Translations under genes and position numbers: made by a program
Origin: Ampullimonas aquatilis
Lineage (GTDB): Bacteria > Pseudomonadota > Gammaproteobacteria > Burkholderiales > Burkholderiaceae_D
Direction of reading: 5' to 3'
NCBI RefSeq assembly: GCF_049675895.1
Contig: NZ_CP183834.1
Location: 1,240,001 to 1,304,000 of the forward strand
DNA length: 64,000 nucleotides
The notes under the pieces: generated by a model
Databases searched by the model: none
What the model was told of the DNA's origin: nothing
The model's input: only the letters and a program-made list of their open reading frames with translations
In this document: one piece after another, positions 36,271 through 45,307 of the stretch
Numbering within the stretch: position 1 is the first letter of the stretch
Layout of the letters: each line of letters opens with the position of its first letter

Positions 36271-38073
36271 ATGGCTTCCCGCACATCCACAGCAACACGC
36301 TCTCGAGCAAAATCGACAGGGACGCCAACTACAGAGCAGGCATCACCAGCTATTGGTGCGCAGGCTTCGGCAGCCCCCTTTGGTATGTCTATGCAAAACT
36401 GGCCAAATGGTCTGAGCGATATCCTCGCCAATTTTGATCCGGTTCTTATTCCACCTGAAAAAATTCAAGCTATCCAGCAGCAATATTTTGTCGATCTGGG
36501 TCAGTTATGGGCCAAACTTTCGGTAGAAAGCATGGCCGATTTGACTCAGGGACATCACACCAATCTATTTGACCTGAAAGATCGTCGCTTTTCCAGCCCT
36601 GCTTGGCAAAGCAACGCACTGCATGGCTTTAATGCGGCGGTCTATCTGCTTAACAATCGTACGATGATGGCTCTAGCCGATGCGGTTGAAGCTGATGCAC
36701 ATACCAAGCAGAAAATTCAATACGCTGTCGAACAGTGGATGGCTGCCACTGCGCCGTCCAATTTTTTGGCAACCAATCCAGAAGCACAGCAACGCATCAT
36801 TGAAACCAAAGGTGCCAGCCTGCGGCAAGGCATGATTAATATGCTGGCAGATCTGGAGAAAAAACGAATTTCGCAAAGTGACGAAAGTGCTTTTGAAATT
36901 GGCAGAAATCTGGCGACAACACCGGGTGCAGTGGTCTTTGAAAATGAGTTATTTCAACTGATTCAATATCAGCCCACCACGCCGCAAGTGCATGAAAAGC
37001 CCTTGCTGATTGTGCCGCCTTGTATCAACAAGTTTTATATCATGGATCTGCAGCCGGAGAATTCTCTGGTGCGTTATATCGTGTCGCAGGGCTTTACCGT
37101 GATGCTGGTTTCCTGGCGCAATCCGGGCAAGGAGCAAGCTCATTTAAATTGGGATGATTACATCGAAACCGGTGTCATCAAGGCTATGCATGTGGCACTG
37201 GAATTGTCAGGGTCGCTGGGCAATCAATCCGGCAAGATCAACGCACTGGGTTTTTGTGTGGGAGGTACCTTATTGGGTACGGCGGCATCCGTACTGGCTG
37301 ATCGCAAGGACGATATTGTGGATAGTTTGACTTTCCTGACGACCTTCCTTGATTTCAGTGATACCGGCATTCTGGATATTTTTGTTGATGAAGCCGCCGT
37401 CAAACTGCGTGAGCAGACCATTGGCGGTATGGGTGGTAAACCCGTTGGCCTGATGTCGGGTACCGAGTTGGCATCCACTTTCTCCAGTTTGCGTCCCAAT
37501 GACTTGGTCTGGAACTATGTGGTAGGGAACTACCTCAAAGGCGAGGTACCACCGGCATTTGATCTGCTGTACTGGAACGGTGATGGTACCAATTTGCCAG
37601 GGCCGATGTTCTGCTGGTATTTGCGTAATACCTACCTTGAAAATAATCTGATCAAACCCGGTAAAGTGACTTGTGCAGGGTCTTCTGTTGATCTTGGCAA
37701 AATCAACGTGCCGGTTTATCTCTATGCTTCTCGCGAGGATCATATTGTGCCCTGGCATTCGGCCTATGCATCCACACAGGTATTGCAAGGTGATAAGCGC
37801 TTTGTGTTGGGTGCGTCTGGACATATTGCTGGCGTGATCAATCCGGTCAGCAAAAATAAACGCAATTACTGGATTAATGAAGATTTACCTGCCAAAGCTG
37901 AGCAGTGGCTGGAACGTGCCACTGAGCATCCCGGTAGCTGGTGGCCTGACTGGGTGAATTGGTTGACGCCACTGGCAGGCAAAAAAATCAAGGCACCTGC
38001 AAGCCTTGGTTCGACACAATTCCCGGTTATTGAAGCCGCACCTGGGAGTTATGTCAGGGCACGACCCAACTGA
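36271..38073 (+). CDS. phaC: Class I polyhydroxyalkanoate synthase
   Basis: This 600-residue polymerase joins (R)-3-hydroxyacyl-CoA units into PHA granules. The lipase-box-like GFCVGG carries the catalytic Cys329, followed by Asp490 (REDHIVPWHS) and His518 (SGHIAGV). These are the same triad as in Cupriavidus necator PhaC, shifted by ten. The N-terminus is Ser/Thr/Ala-rich, as usual. ATG at 36271. It is first in the phaC-A-B-R set, all plus strand; phaA starts 61 bp later. Confidence 0.96.
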   Translation: MASRTSTATRSRAKSTGTPTTEQASPAIGAQASAAPFGMSMQNWPNGLSDILANFDPVLIPPEKIQAIQQQYFVDLGQLWAKLSVESMADLTQGHHTNLFDLKDRRFSSPAWQSNALHGFNAAVYLLNNRTMMALADAVEADAHTKQKIQYAVEQWMAATAPSNFLATNPEAQQRIIETKGASLRQGMINMLADLEKKRISQSDESAFEIGRNLATTPGAVVFENELFQLIQYQPTTPQVHEKPLLIVPPCINKFYIMDLQPENSLVRYIVSQGFTVMLVSWRNPGKEQAHLNWDDYIETGVIKAMHVALELSGSLGNQSGKINALGFCVGGTLLGTAASVLADRKDDIVDSLTFLTTFLDFSDTGILDIFVDEAAVKLREQTIGGMGGKPVGLMSGTELASTFSSLRPNDLVWNYVVGNYLKGEVPPAFDLLYWNGDGTNLPGPMFCWYLRNTYLENNLIKPGKVTCAGSSVDLGKINVPVYLYASREDHIVPWHSAYASTQVLQGDKRFVLGASGHIAGVINPVSKNKRNYWINEDLPAKAEQWLERATEHPGSWWPDWVNWLTPLAGKKIKAPASLGSTQFPVIEAAPGSYVRARPN

Positions 38074-38134
38074 ATCAGCATAGACTGATAAGCATATTCA
38101 AATTTTTATTAATAACGTCCAACGGAGAGAAACC

Positions 38135-39313
38135 ATGACTGATATCGTCATCGTAGCTGCAACCAGAACTGCAGTCGGAAAATTTGGTGGCAGCCTTGCC
38201 AAGATTGCTGCGCCGGAGCTGGGTGCGCAGGTCATCAAGGGATTGCTGGCCAAGACGGGAGTGTCCGGTGACCAAATCAGCGAAGTGATTTTGGGACAGG
38301 TGTTGACTGCCGGTAGTGGTCAGAATCCAGCGCGTCAGTCGGTCATCAAGTCTGGCTTGCCCAATATGGTGCCAGGTATGACGATCAATAAAGTCTGTGG
38401 CTCTGGTCTGAAGGCTGTCATGCTGGCTGCGATGGCGATCAAGAGTGGCGATGCTGAGATTGTGATCGCTGGTGGTCAGGAAAATATGAGTGCTTCACCG
38501 CATGTTTTGCCAGGTTCCCGTGATGGTTTTCGCATGGGTGATGCCAAGCTGATTGACAGCATGATTGTGGATGGTTTGTGGGATGTCTATAACCAATATC
38601 ACATGGGTATCACGGCTGAAAATGTCGCCAAGGAATATGGCATTACTCGTGAAGCGCAGGATGCGCTTGCCTTGTCATCGCAACATAAGGCTGAGGCTGC
38701 ACAGAAATCCGGTCGTTTCAATGATGAGATTATTCCAATCATGATTCCGCTGAGAAAGGGTGACCCGCTGCAATTTGTGACGGATGAGTTTGTTCGTCAG
38801 GGTGCCACACTGGAAAGTTTGTCTTCCTTGCGTCCGGCTTTCAGTAAAGAAGGTTCAGTGACTGCCGGCAATGCCTCTGGCATTAACGACGGTGCTGCCG
38901 CCGTCATGGTGATGAGCGCCAAAAAAGCCGAGCAACTGGGCTTAAAACCAATGGCACGGATTGCGGCTTTTGCCAATGCGGGCCTTGATCCTAGCGTTAT
39001 GGGTATGGGCCCGGTACCGGCTTCACGTCGTTGTCTGGAGCGCGCTGGTTGGACACCGCATGATCTGGATCTGATGGAAATCAATGAAGCATTTGCAGCT
39101 CAGGCGTTGGCCGTTCATAAGCAAATGGAATGGGATACCAGCAAGGTCAATGTGAATGGTGGTGCGATTGCCATTGGTCATCCAATTGGTGCGTCAGGCT
39201 GCCGTGTGCTGGTGACTTTAATTCATGAGATGGTCAAACGTGATGCCAAAAAAGGCCTCGCCTCTCTCTGTATCGGTGGTGGTATGGGTGTAGCACTGGC
39301 ATTAGAAAGATGA
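38135..39313 (+). CDS. phaA: Acetyl-CoA C-acetyltransferase (beta-ketothiolase)
   Basis: This 392-residue thiolase condenses two acetyl-CoA to acetoacetyl-CoA, the first PHA step. The acyl-accepting Cys88 lies in NKVCGSG, the catalytic His349 in GHPIGASG, and the second Cys379 in SLCIGGGMG. An AGGAGAG-like purine run (CGGAGAG) precedes the ATG. The last 21 bases and the start of the intergenic region are duplicated 81 bp downstream (see repeat). Confidence 0.96.
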   Translation: MTDIVIVAATRTAVGKFGGSLAKIAAPELGAQVIKGLLAKTGVSGDQISEVILGQVLTAGSGQNPARQSVIKSGLPNMVPGMTINKVCGSGLKAVMLAAMAIKSGDAEIVIAGGQENMSASPHVLPGSRDGFRMGDAKLIDSMIVDGLWDVYNQYHMGITAENVAKEYGITREAQDALALSSQHKAEAAQKSGRFNDEIIPIMIPLRKGDPLQFVTDEFVRQGATLESLSSLRPAFSKEGSVTAGNASGINDGAAAVMVMSAKKAEQLGLKPMARIAAFANAGLDPSVMGMGPVPASRRCLERAGWTPHDLDLMEINEAFAAQALAVHKQMEWDTSKVNVNGGAIAIGHPIGASGCRVLVTLIHEMVKRDAKKGLASLCIGGGMGVALALER

Positions 39314-39411
39314 TGAGCTAGTCCGTTGCGTAGCAAGGACACCGCTCAGTGGGTTAATGTTAGTAAGGGTTGTGCACTGGCATTAGAAAGATGATGAGCC
39401 AGTCCGTTGCG
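39293..39411 (+). repeat. Direct duplication of the phaA 3' end
   Basis: A 38-base unit at 39293-39330 recurs at 39374-39411 with one mismatch, beginning GCACTGGCATTAGAAAGATG. The first copy ends the phaA gene (LALER-stop); the second lies in the phaA-phaB gap and has no coding role. Offset 81 bp. Confidence 0.85.
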
Positions 39412-39583
39412 CGGTAAAGAGTTGGATGGTTGTCGACAGTGTTTCGGATGATGCCAATGAAGAGGATTGACATCATGCGGTACCTGCAACCAACGTACTC
39501 AATCATGCCGTAGTTAATCACTGTAGTTAATCATGTACTAAGTACCTTATTCATAGAAGAATGTTGATTTTTAGGAGAAGACA

Positions 39584-40324
39584 ATGAGTAAACGAGTCGC
39601 ATACGTCACAGGTGGTATGGGTGGAATTGGTACCGCTATTTGCAAACGCCTTTGTAAAGAAGGTTATGTCGTCGTGGCAGGATGTGGACCTAATTCGGCT
39701 CGCAAGGATAAATGGCTGGCCGACATGCGCGCCGAAGGTTATGAAGTCCATGCTTCAGAAGGTAACGTCGGAGATTGGGATTCCACCAAAGTGGCATTTG
39801 ACAAGGTCAAGGCTGAAATTGGCGAAGTCGATATTCTGGTCAATAACGCTGGTATCACCCGAGATGGCCAGTTCCGCCGCATGTCCCGTGATGACTGGTA
39901 CGCGGTGGTCGATACCAACCTGAATTCACTGTTCAATGTGACCAAGCAGGTGATCGATGGCATGGCTGATCGTGGCTGGGGCCGTATCATTAACATCTCT
40001 TCGGTGAATGGTCAAAAGGGCCAATTTGGCCAGACGAATTATTCGACCGCCAAGGCTGGTATTCATGGCTTTAGTATGGCATTAGCGCTTGAAGTGGCGA
40101 CCAAAGGCGTGACGGTCAATACGGTGTCCCCTGGCTATATTGGTACCGATATGGTTCGTGCCATTCGTCCTGAGGTGCTGGAAAAAATTGTTGCGACTAT
40201 TCCAGTAAAACGTTTGGGTGAGCCTGAAGAAATTGCTTCAATTGTGGCGTGGATTGCTTCTGAAGAAGGTGGTTATTCGACTGGTTCAGACTTTTCGCTC
40301 AATGGTGGTCTGCATATGGGTTAA
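39584..40324 (+). CDS. phaB: Acetoacetyl-CoA reductase
   Basis: This 246-residue short-chain dehydrogenase makes (R)-3-hydroxybutyryl-CoA with NADPH. The cofactor loop is TGGMGGIG at 9-16; LVNNAGITRD and the Ser140-Tyr153-Lys157 catalytic set follow (NISSVNGQKG, then NYSTAKAG). An AGGAGA site precedes the ATG. It lies between phaA (270 bp upstream, gap with the duplication) and phaR. Confidence 0.96.
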   Translation: MSKRVAYVTGGMGGIGTAICKRLCKEGYVVVAGCGPNSARKDKWLADMRAEGYEVHASEGNVGDWDSTKVAFDKVKAEIGEVDILVNNAGITRDGQFRRMSRDDWYAVVDTNLNSLFNVTKQVIDGMADRGWGRIINISSVNGQKGQFGQTNYSTAKAGIHGFSMALALEVATKGVTVNTVSPGYIGTDMVRAIRPEVLEKIVATIPVKRLGEPEEIASIVAWIASEEGGYSTGSDFSLNGGLHMG

Positions 40325-40372
40325 ACTGGTCCTGCCAGTTATTGCAAGATCAAGAGCCAATCAGGAGCACAT

Positions 40373-40921
40373 ATGCCCAATCAATCTCAAGAAGAACGTT
40401 TGATCAAGAAGTATCCCAATCGTCGACTTTATGACACTAAAACCAGCACGTATATCACGCTGGCAGATGTCAAACAGTTGGTACTGGGTACGGAAGTATT
40501 TAAGGTGGTCGACGCTAAATCCAACGAAGATCTGACCCGCAGTATTTTGTTGCAGATCATTCTGGAAGAAGAGACCGGTGGCATGCCCATGTTTTCGGCC
40601 AAGATGCTTGCGCATATTATCCGTTTTTATGGACATGCCATGCAGGGCATGATGGGTTCCTATCTGGAAAAAAACATCCAGTCATTCATGGATATTCAGA
40701 ACAAGTTTACCGAGCAATCACAAGGGCTTTATGATGGCAAAGCCTTTAGCCCGGAAATGTGGACGCAGTTCATGAATGTGCAGGCACCCATGATGCAGGG
40801 CATGATGTCTAACTATTTAGACCAGAGCAAAAATTTATTTTTGCAGATGCAGGAACAGATGCAAAGTCAGGCTAAAACCATGTTTCCAACTTTTCCTTTC
40901 ACCAAGCCTGAAAAGGATTGA
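40373..40921 (+). CDS. phaR: Polyhydroxyalkanoate synthesis repressor PhaR
   Basis: This 182-residue regulator has an N-terminal PHB accumulation DNA-binding domain (LIKKYPNRRLYDTKTSTYITLADVKQLV). Two PHB-regulatory repeats follow (FSAKMLAHIIRFYGHAMQGMMGSYLEKNI, then APMMQGMMSNYLDQ). PhaR represses phasin genes and itself until it binds PHA. No phasin gene is in the window. An AGGAG precedes the ATG; a strong terminator follows. Confidence 0.93.
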   Translation: MPNQSQEERLIKKYPNRRLYDTKTSTYITLADVKQLVLGTEVFKVVDAKSNEDLTRSILLQIILEEETGGMPMFSAKMLAHIIRFYGHAMQGMMGSYLEKNIQSFMDIQNKFTEQSQGLYDGKAFSPEMWTQFMNVQAPMMQGMMSNYLDQSKNLFLQMQEQMQSQAKTMFPTFPFTKPEKD

Positions 40922-40989
40922 TATGCAGGATGTGTTGAACGGCAAATGACGGTTTGACTGATTTTTACACTTGATCTATCTGGTCTGAA

Positions 40990-41021
40990 CAAGCCCTGTC
41001 TTCATCGACAGGGCTTTTTTA
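40990..41021 (+). terminator. phaR/pha operon terminator
   Basis: The hairpin AAGCCCTGTC...GACAGGGCTT with T6 ends the pha cluster; the transglutaminase gene converges on it. Confidence 0.9.
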
Positions 41022-41043
41022 TTACTTGATGCATAAAGTAAGT

Positions 41044-41646
41044 TTATTGAATGGATCGTCTTTCAACATCGGGTAGATGTTGCATGACTTCATGAATCGT
41101 GGTGCTCTGGGTCAATACATCAATGACCACTGGCAAAGGGATGGGCCACACCTCGTCCAGATCAAATTCTTGCGGATCGGCCAGCCGAAATGCCAGTTGT
41201 TCTTGGGGCGGCGTATAGGCGGCGTTGATGCCCGCTTTATTGCCGCGTGCATCAAGCCGATACCAGCCGTACTCGCCCAGCCAGACTGCATTGAGGCCAT
41301 GCAGGCAATAGCGCGCGCCGTTTTCGTTGACGGATAGTCGTTGATAACACAAGCCGCTGGCAATGCCATTGGCGCGTAGCAGGGCGGCCAGCAGATGACT
41401 CTTGGCATAGCAATAGCCTGTGCTGTACTGTAAAACTTCAGAGGCTTTGCAGGTCACCGGATTGAGTTGAAAGTCCCAGCTATGGTGGATTTCATCGCGC
41501 ACAAACTCAAAACAACGTTGGATGAGCGCATGCTGATCGCTGCAGCCATCCGCTAATTGTTGTGCCTTAGCCATCACCAGCGGATGGTCAAAGTCAATAT
41601 AGGTGCTGGCAGCGAGAAAGTCGGCAGGTGGAAAATGGTGTGTCAT
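41044..41646 (-). CDS. Transglutaminase-like protein
   Basis: This protein of about 200 residues has the papain-like core of the transglutaminase superfamily: Cys79 in STGYCYAKSHLLAALLRANG, His116 in LHGLNAVWL and Asp132 in YRLDARG. The order Cys-His-Asp is complete, so it is probably active, as a protease or amidase. No signal peptide is seen. The ATG at 41646 is preferred over a TTG at 41712. Substrate unknown. Confidence 0.8.
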   Translation of the reverse strand: MTHHFPPADFLAASTYIDFDHPLVMAKAQQLADGCSDQHALIQRCFEFVRDEIHHSWDFQLNPVTCKASEVLQYSTGYCYAKSHLLAALLRANGIASGLCYQRLSVNENGARYCLHGLNAVWLGEYGWYRLDARGNKAGINAAYTPPQEQLAFRLADPQEFDLDEVWPIPLPVVIDVLTQSTTIHEVMQHLPDVERRSIQ

Positions 41647-41870
41647 GTCACTTGGCGGGAATAATAAAGTCGTTGGCAATGTCAATTCGTTGGTTGGCAG
41701 ATTGTTGAACAAGCTGAATTGTTTTCAAGGTGCAATTTTTTTGTTTGATTGCGCGGCAATCATGACGGTTTTAGCCTGCCTTATTTTACGGCAAAGCCTT
41801 ATTTGACCAGAAAAAATGAATGATGTTTGAGACTCCATTAAAATAGCGGTTTACCTCAACTGGCTATTTC

Positions 41871-43292
41871 ATGTCTGACTCCGCAACACAATTTACCGCC
41901 GTCTCATTGACCGACTCAAATACAACGTCTGCTGGTCCGGCACCCAAGGTGGGGTTTGTTTCCCTGGGTTGTCCCAAGGCCTTGGTTGATTCTGAACAAA
42001 TTCTCACGCAATTGCGTGCTGAGGGCTATGACACGGCTAAGTCGTATGCGGGGGCCGATCTGGTGATTGTCAATACCTGTGGTTTTATTGATGCCGCGGT
42101 ACAGGAAAGTCTGGACGCGATTGGTGAGGCGCTGGCTGAAAACGGCAAAGTGATTGTGACCGGTTGTCTGGGCGCAAAAAAAGATGCGGGTGGCAATGAC
42201 CTTATCACCGCCATTCATCCCAAGGTATTGGCGGTAACTGGCCCGCATGCCACCCATGAGGTCATGCAGCAGGTGCATTTGCATTTGCCCAAGCCGCACG
42301 ATCCCTTTGTGGATCTGGTGCCTGCGCAAGGCGTCAAACTCACGCCCAAGCATTTTGCTTATTTGAAAATTTCCGAAGGTTGCAATCACCGTTGCAGTTT
42401 TTGCATCATCCCTTCCATGCGGGGTGACTTGGTATCGCGCCCGATTGCCGAAGTCATGCTCGAAGCAGAAAATCTCTTCAGGTCGGGTGTTAAAGAGCTC
42501 CTGGTGATTTCGCAAGATACCAGTGCCTACGGCGTGGATGTGAAATTTAGAACCGGCTTTTGGAATGGCAAACCAGTCAAGACGCATATGACGCAACTCT
42601 GCGAAGCATTGGGCGAGTTGGCCGCGCAGTATAGTGCCTGGGTGCGTTTGCATTATGTGTATCCTTATCCGCATGTGGATGAGGTCATCCCTTTGATGGC
42701 TAGTGGTCGCATCTTGCCGTATCTGGATGTACCTTTACAGCATGCGCATCCCGATGTACTCAAGCGCATGAAGCGACCTGCCAGCGCCGAGAAAAACCTC
42801 GACCGCATCCGCGCCTGGCGCGATGTGTGTCCCGAGCTGACAATTCGCAGTACGTTTATCGCTGGTTTTCCTGGCGAAACAGAAGCAGAGTTTCAGACCT
42901 TGCTCGACTTTATTGAAGAAGCTGAGCTGGATCGGGTTGGCTGTTTTGCCTATTCGCCGGTTGAAGGCGCTACGGCCAATGATTTGCCCGGTGCCTTGCC
43001 TGATGAGGTACGAGACGAGCGGCGTGATCGTTTTATGGCGGTAGCGGAGCGCGTTTCTTCAAAACGTCTGGCTAAAAAAATCGGTAGTGTGCAAACTGTT
43101 TTGGTCGATGAAGTTCATGCCGCTGGCAAGCGGGGTGGGATTGGTCGCAGCATGGCCGATGCACCGGAAATTGATGGTCTGGTGATCATTGCACCACTCA
43201 CCAAAATTTCGCAAAAGCTCAAGGCGGGTGAGTTTGCCCGAGTTCGCATCACTGGTGTGGATGGTCATGATCTATTGGGCGAACTGGCTTAA
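41871..43292 (+). CDS. rimO: Ribosomal protein S12 methylthiotransferase RimO
   Basis: This 473-residue radical-SAM enzyme adds a methylthio group to an Asp of ribosomal protein S12. It has the N-terminal MTTase domain (VGFVSLGCPKALVDSEQ, then VIVNTCGFIDAAV) and the radical-SAM CNHRCSFC (C171, C175, C178) followed by IIPSMRG. The C-terminal TRAM domain ends GVDGHDLLGELA. The S12-specific features and the SLGCPKALVDSE signature separate it from MiaB. ATG at 41871; it starts some 220 bp after the divergent transglutaminase gene. Confidence 0.95.
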   Translation: MSDSATQFTAVSLTDSNTTSAGPAPKVGFVSLGCPKALVDSEQILTQLRAEGYDTAKSYAGADLVIVNTCGFIDAAVQESLDAIGEALAENGKVIVTGCLGAKKDAGGNDLITAIHPKVLAVTGPHATHEVMQQVHLHLPKPHDPFVDLVPAQGVKLTPKHFAYLKISEGCNHRCSFCIIPSMRGDLVSRPIAEVMLEAENLFRSGVKELLVISQDTSAYGVDVKFRTGFWNGKPVKTHMTQLCEALGELAAQYSAWVRLHYVYPYPHVDEVIPLMASGRILPYLDVPLQHAHPDVLKRMKRPASAEKNLDRIRAWRDVCPELTIRSTFIAGFPGETEAEFQTLLDFIEEAELDRVGCFAYSPVEGATANDLPGALPDEVRDERRDRFMAVAERVSSKRLAKKIGSVQTVLVDEVHAAGKRGGIGRSMADAPEIDGLVIIAPLTKISQKLKAGEFARVRITGVDGHDLLGELA

Positions 43293-43307
43293 ACTGCTTA
43301 TGAGCAT

Positions 43308-43928
43308 ATGCCGATGCGCGAGCAAACGAATGGGCCTCATGCACCAATGACTCAGCAAAGCGTCATTTCGTCTACCCGATTTGTCAGAAAACCTGAGCAA
43401 CTTGTTGGGTTTAATGGTCGGCAGGCTGGGGCGGGATGTCGACCTCAATTTGGCCTGTGCTTAGGCTTGTCCTTAGGCCTGTTGCTACTACTTCAGAACG
43501 TCCCAATTTATGCCTTAAATAATGATACTCCCATCAAAGATAATAAAAATAAACCTATTAAGTGCTTAAATAAAGGTGCTGTAAAAACACTGGTTGGGGT
43601 ATATGAAACGGAGCTGGCTGGAAAAAAGCTGCGCCTGACCTTGACACCACATTCGGAATTTGCCGGCAGTTATGAGGGTAGCTACCAGCTCGATGGCAAA
43701 AAATATTGGCTTGCCGGTGATGAAGAAGATGGCCTGTTGACGTTGGAAGAGTCGGCTGACGAGGTTGATGTTTCGGCGGTGTGGACCGGTAAGATCGCAA
43801 CTCCAAAATGCGCCAGGGAAATTAGTGGTGAACGAAATCCCGAGCCGGATGCCAATGGTCAGACGGCAGCGCCACAAGCGTTTATCATGCGATATCTGCA
43901 ACCACTTTCGGTCAGGACGCGCAAATAG
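43308..43928 (+). CDS. Hypothetical secreted protein
   Basis: This 206-residue protein starts 15 bp after rimO. A long polar N-terminus precedes one hydrophobic segment (FGLCLGLSLGLLLLLQNVPIYA). The mature part holds two Cys (KCLNKGAV..., TPKCAREI) and an alternating strand pattern around FAGSYEGSYQLDGKKYWLAG. A later ATG (43347) is possible but the leader is still long. I do not recognise a family. Close spacing makes co-transcription with rimO likely. Confidence 0.55.
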   Translation: MPMREQTNGPHAPMTQQSVISSTRFVRKPEQLVGFNGRQAGAGCRPQFGLCLGLSLGLLLLLQNVPIYALNNDTPIKDNKNKPIKCLNKGAVKTLVGVYETELAGKKLRLTLTPHSEFAGSYEGSYQLDGKKYWLAGDEEDGLLTLEESADEVDVSAVWTGKIATPKCAREISGERNPEPDANGQTAAPQAFIMRYLQPLSVRTRK

Positions 43929-43955
43929 CTGACTGGCCATTAACAGGCCGTTCCC

Positions 43956-45269
43956 ATGTCAGACAAGTCTTCTCCTGCCGCATCATTAAACCAAACCGCT
44001 TCCAACAATCTACCAACCCAGTCCGGTCAGCCCGGTGCGGCGTTGCATAATCAAACCCGGATCATGCATCCTGCCTATGCCGCACCAGATGGATTTGTGG
44101 CGCTGACCACACCGATCCATCATGCTTCAACTGTGGTGTTTCCCAATCTGGCAGCCATGCGCAACCACGACTGGCGGGATGACCATAGCTATAGTTACGG
44201 ACTGCATGGCACGCCGACTACCTTCACCTTGCAGCATCAGCTTGCCATGATTGAAGGCGAGGGCGATCAGCGCACACAGGCGGTGCTGGCACCTTCTGGT
44301 TTGGCCGCAATTGCGATGATTAATTTTGCCTTGCTCAAGCAGGGTGATGATGTGTTGCTGCCATCCAGTGTCTATGGCCCAAACCGCGAAATGGGACGTG
44401 GCCTGTTGCGTGATCTGGGTATCTCGGTACGGTTTTATGATGTCAATCTTGGGGCGGGCATCGCCAATCTGTTGCAGCCCAATACCCGCCTGGTATGGAC
44501 CGAGTCACCGGGTTCCATCAGTATGGAAGTACAGGATATCCCGGCCATTGTGCAAGCCGTGCGTCACTTTGAGCAACAAGGCCATGGCCGTATTGCCGTG
44601 GCCATCGACAATACCTGGTCTGCCGGTCTGGCCTTTAAACCTTTTGCTCATGGTGTGGATATCGCCATGCAGGCGCTGACCAAATATCAATCTGGTGGTG
44701 CCGATGTGTTGATGGGTGCGGCCATCACGCAGGATCGGCATTGGCTCGACAAACTCAAGCTCGCCCATATGCGACTGGGCATTGGGGTGAGCCCGGACGA
44801 TACTTACCTGGTACTGCGCGGTCTGTCATCCATGCGTGCCCGTTTTGCCATGCATGATGCCAACGCCAGAGTGATTGCCAGCTGGCTCAGGGCGCAAGCA
44901 CCAGTCAAATTGCTGTTGCATCCGGCCTTTGCCGATTGTCCCGGCCATGCACTATGGCAACGAGATTTTTTCAGCGTTGATGGCAAGCCCCAGCCTGCCG
45001 CCGCAGGACTCTTTTCCATCGTCTTTCAAGACAGCATCATTCAGGCACAAGCCGACGCTTTTGTCGAAGGTTTACAGCTCTTCAAGATTGGTTATTCATG
45101 GGGTGGCCCCACCAGCCTGGCGCTAACCTACGATATGAAAGCCATCCGCCCCGAAGGCTGGCCTCATCAAGGGCCCTTGGTGCGGCTCAATATCGGTCTG
45201 GAAAACGTGGATGATGTGCTGGCCGATGTGCAGCGGAGTTTTGTGAGGGTGTTTGAAGAAAATACTTGA
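43956..45269 (+). CDS. metC: Cystathionine beta-lyase (Cys/Met PLP enzyme)
   Basis: This 437-residue fold-type I PLP enzyme has Lys243 in MQALTKYQSGGAD as the Schiff-base lysine, an AVAIDNTWSAGLAF Asp that binds the pyridine nitrogen, and SYGLHGTPTT near the start. WTESPGS is the usual phosphate-side motif. The pattern matches the MetC branch, which splits cystathionine to homocysteine, rather than gamma-synthase, but this is by motif only. The unusual 40-residue Ser/Asn/Gln N-terminus is longer than usual. Confidence 0.85.
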   Translation: MSDKSSPAASLNQTASNNLPTQSGQPGAALHNQTRIMHPAYAAPDGFVALTTPIHHASTVVFPNLAAMRNHDWRDDHSYSYGLHGTPTTFTLQHQLAMIEGEGDQRTQAVLAPSGLAAIAMINFALLKQGDDVLLPSSVYGPNREMGRGLLRDLGISVRFYDVNLGAGIANLLQPNTRLVWTESPGSISMEVQDIPAIVQAVRHFEQQGHGRIAVAIDNTWSAGLAFKPFAHGVDIAMQALTKYQSGGADVLMGAAITQDRHWLDKLKLAHMRLGIGVSPDDTYLVLRGLSSMRARFAMHDANARVIASWLRAQAPVKLLLHPAFADCPGHALWQRDFFSVDGKPQPAAAGLFSIVFQDSIIQAQADAFVEGLQLFKIGYSWGGPTSLALTYDMKAIRPEGWPHQGPLVRLNIGLENVDDVLADVQRSFVRVFEENT

Positions 45270-45299
45270 TGTACTCACGACAATCATGAGTACATCAAG
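45265..45299. terminator. Perfect 13-bp hairpin at the metC stop
   Basis: CTTGATGTACTCA and its complement are separated by 9 bases. The metC TGA lies inside the left arm. No T-run follows on either strand, so it may act as a weak terminator or RNA stabiliser. Confidence 0.55.
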
Positions 45300-45307
45300 C
45301 ACTCATT

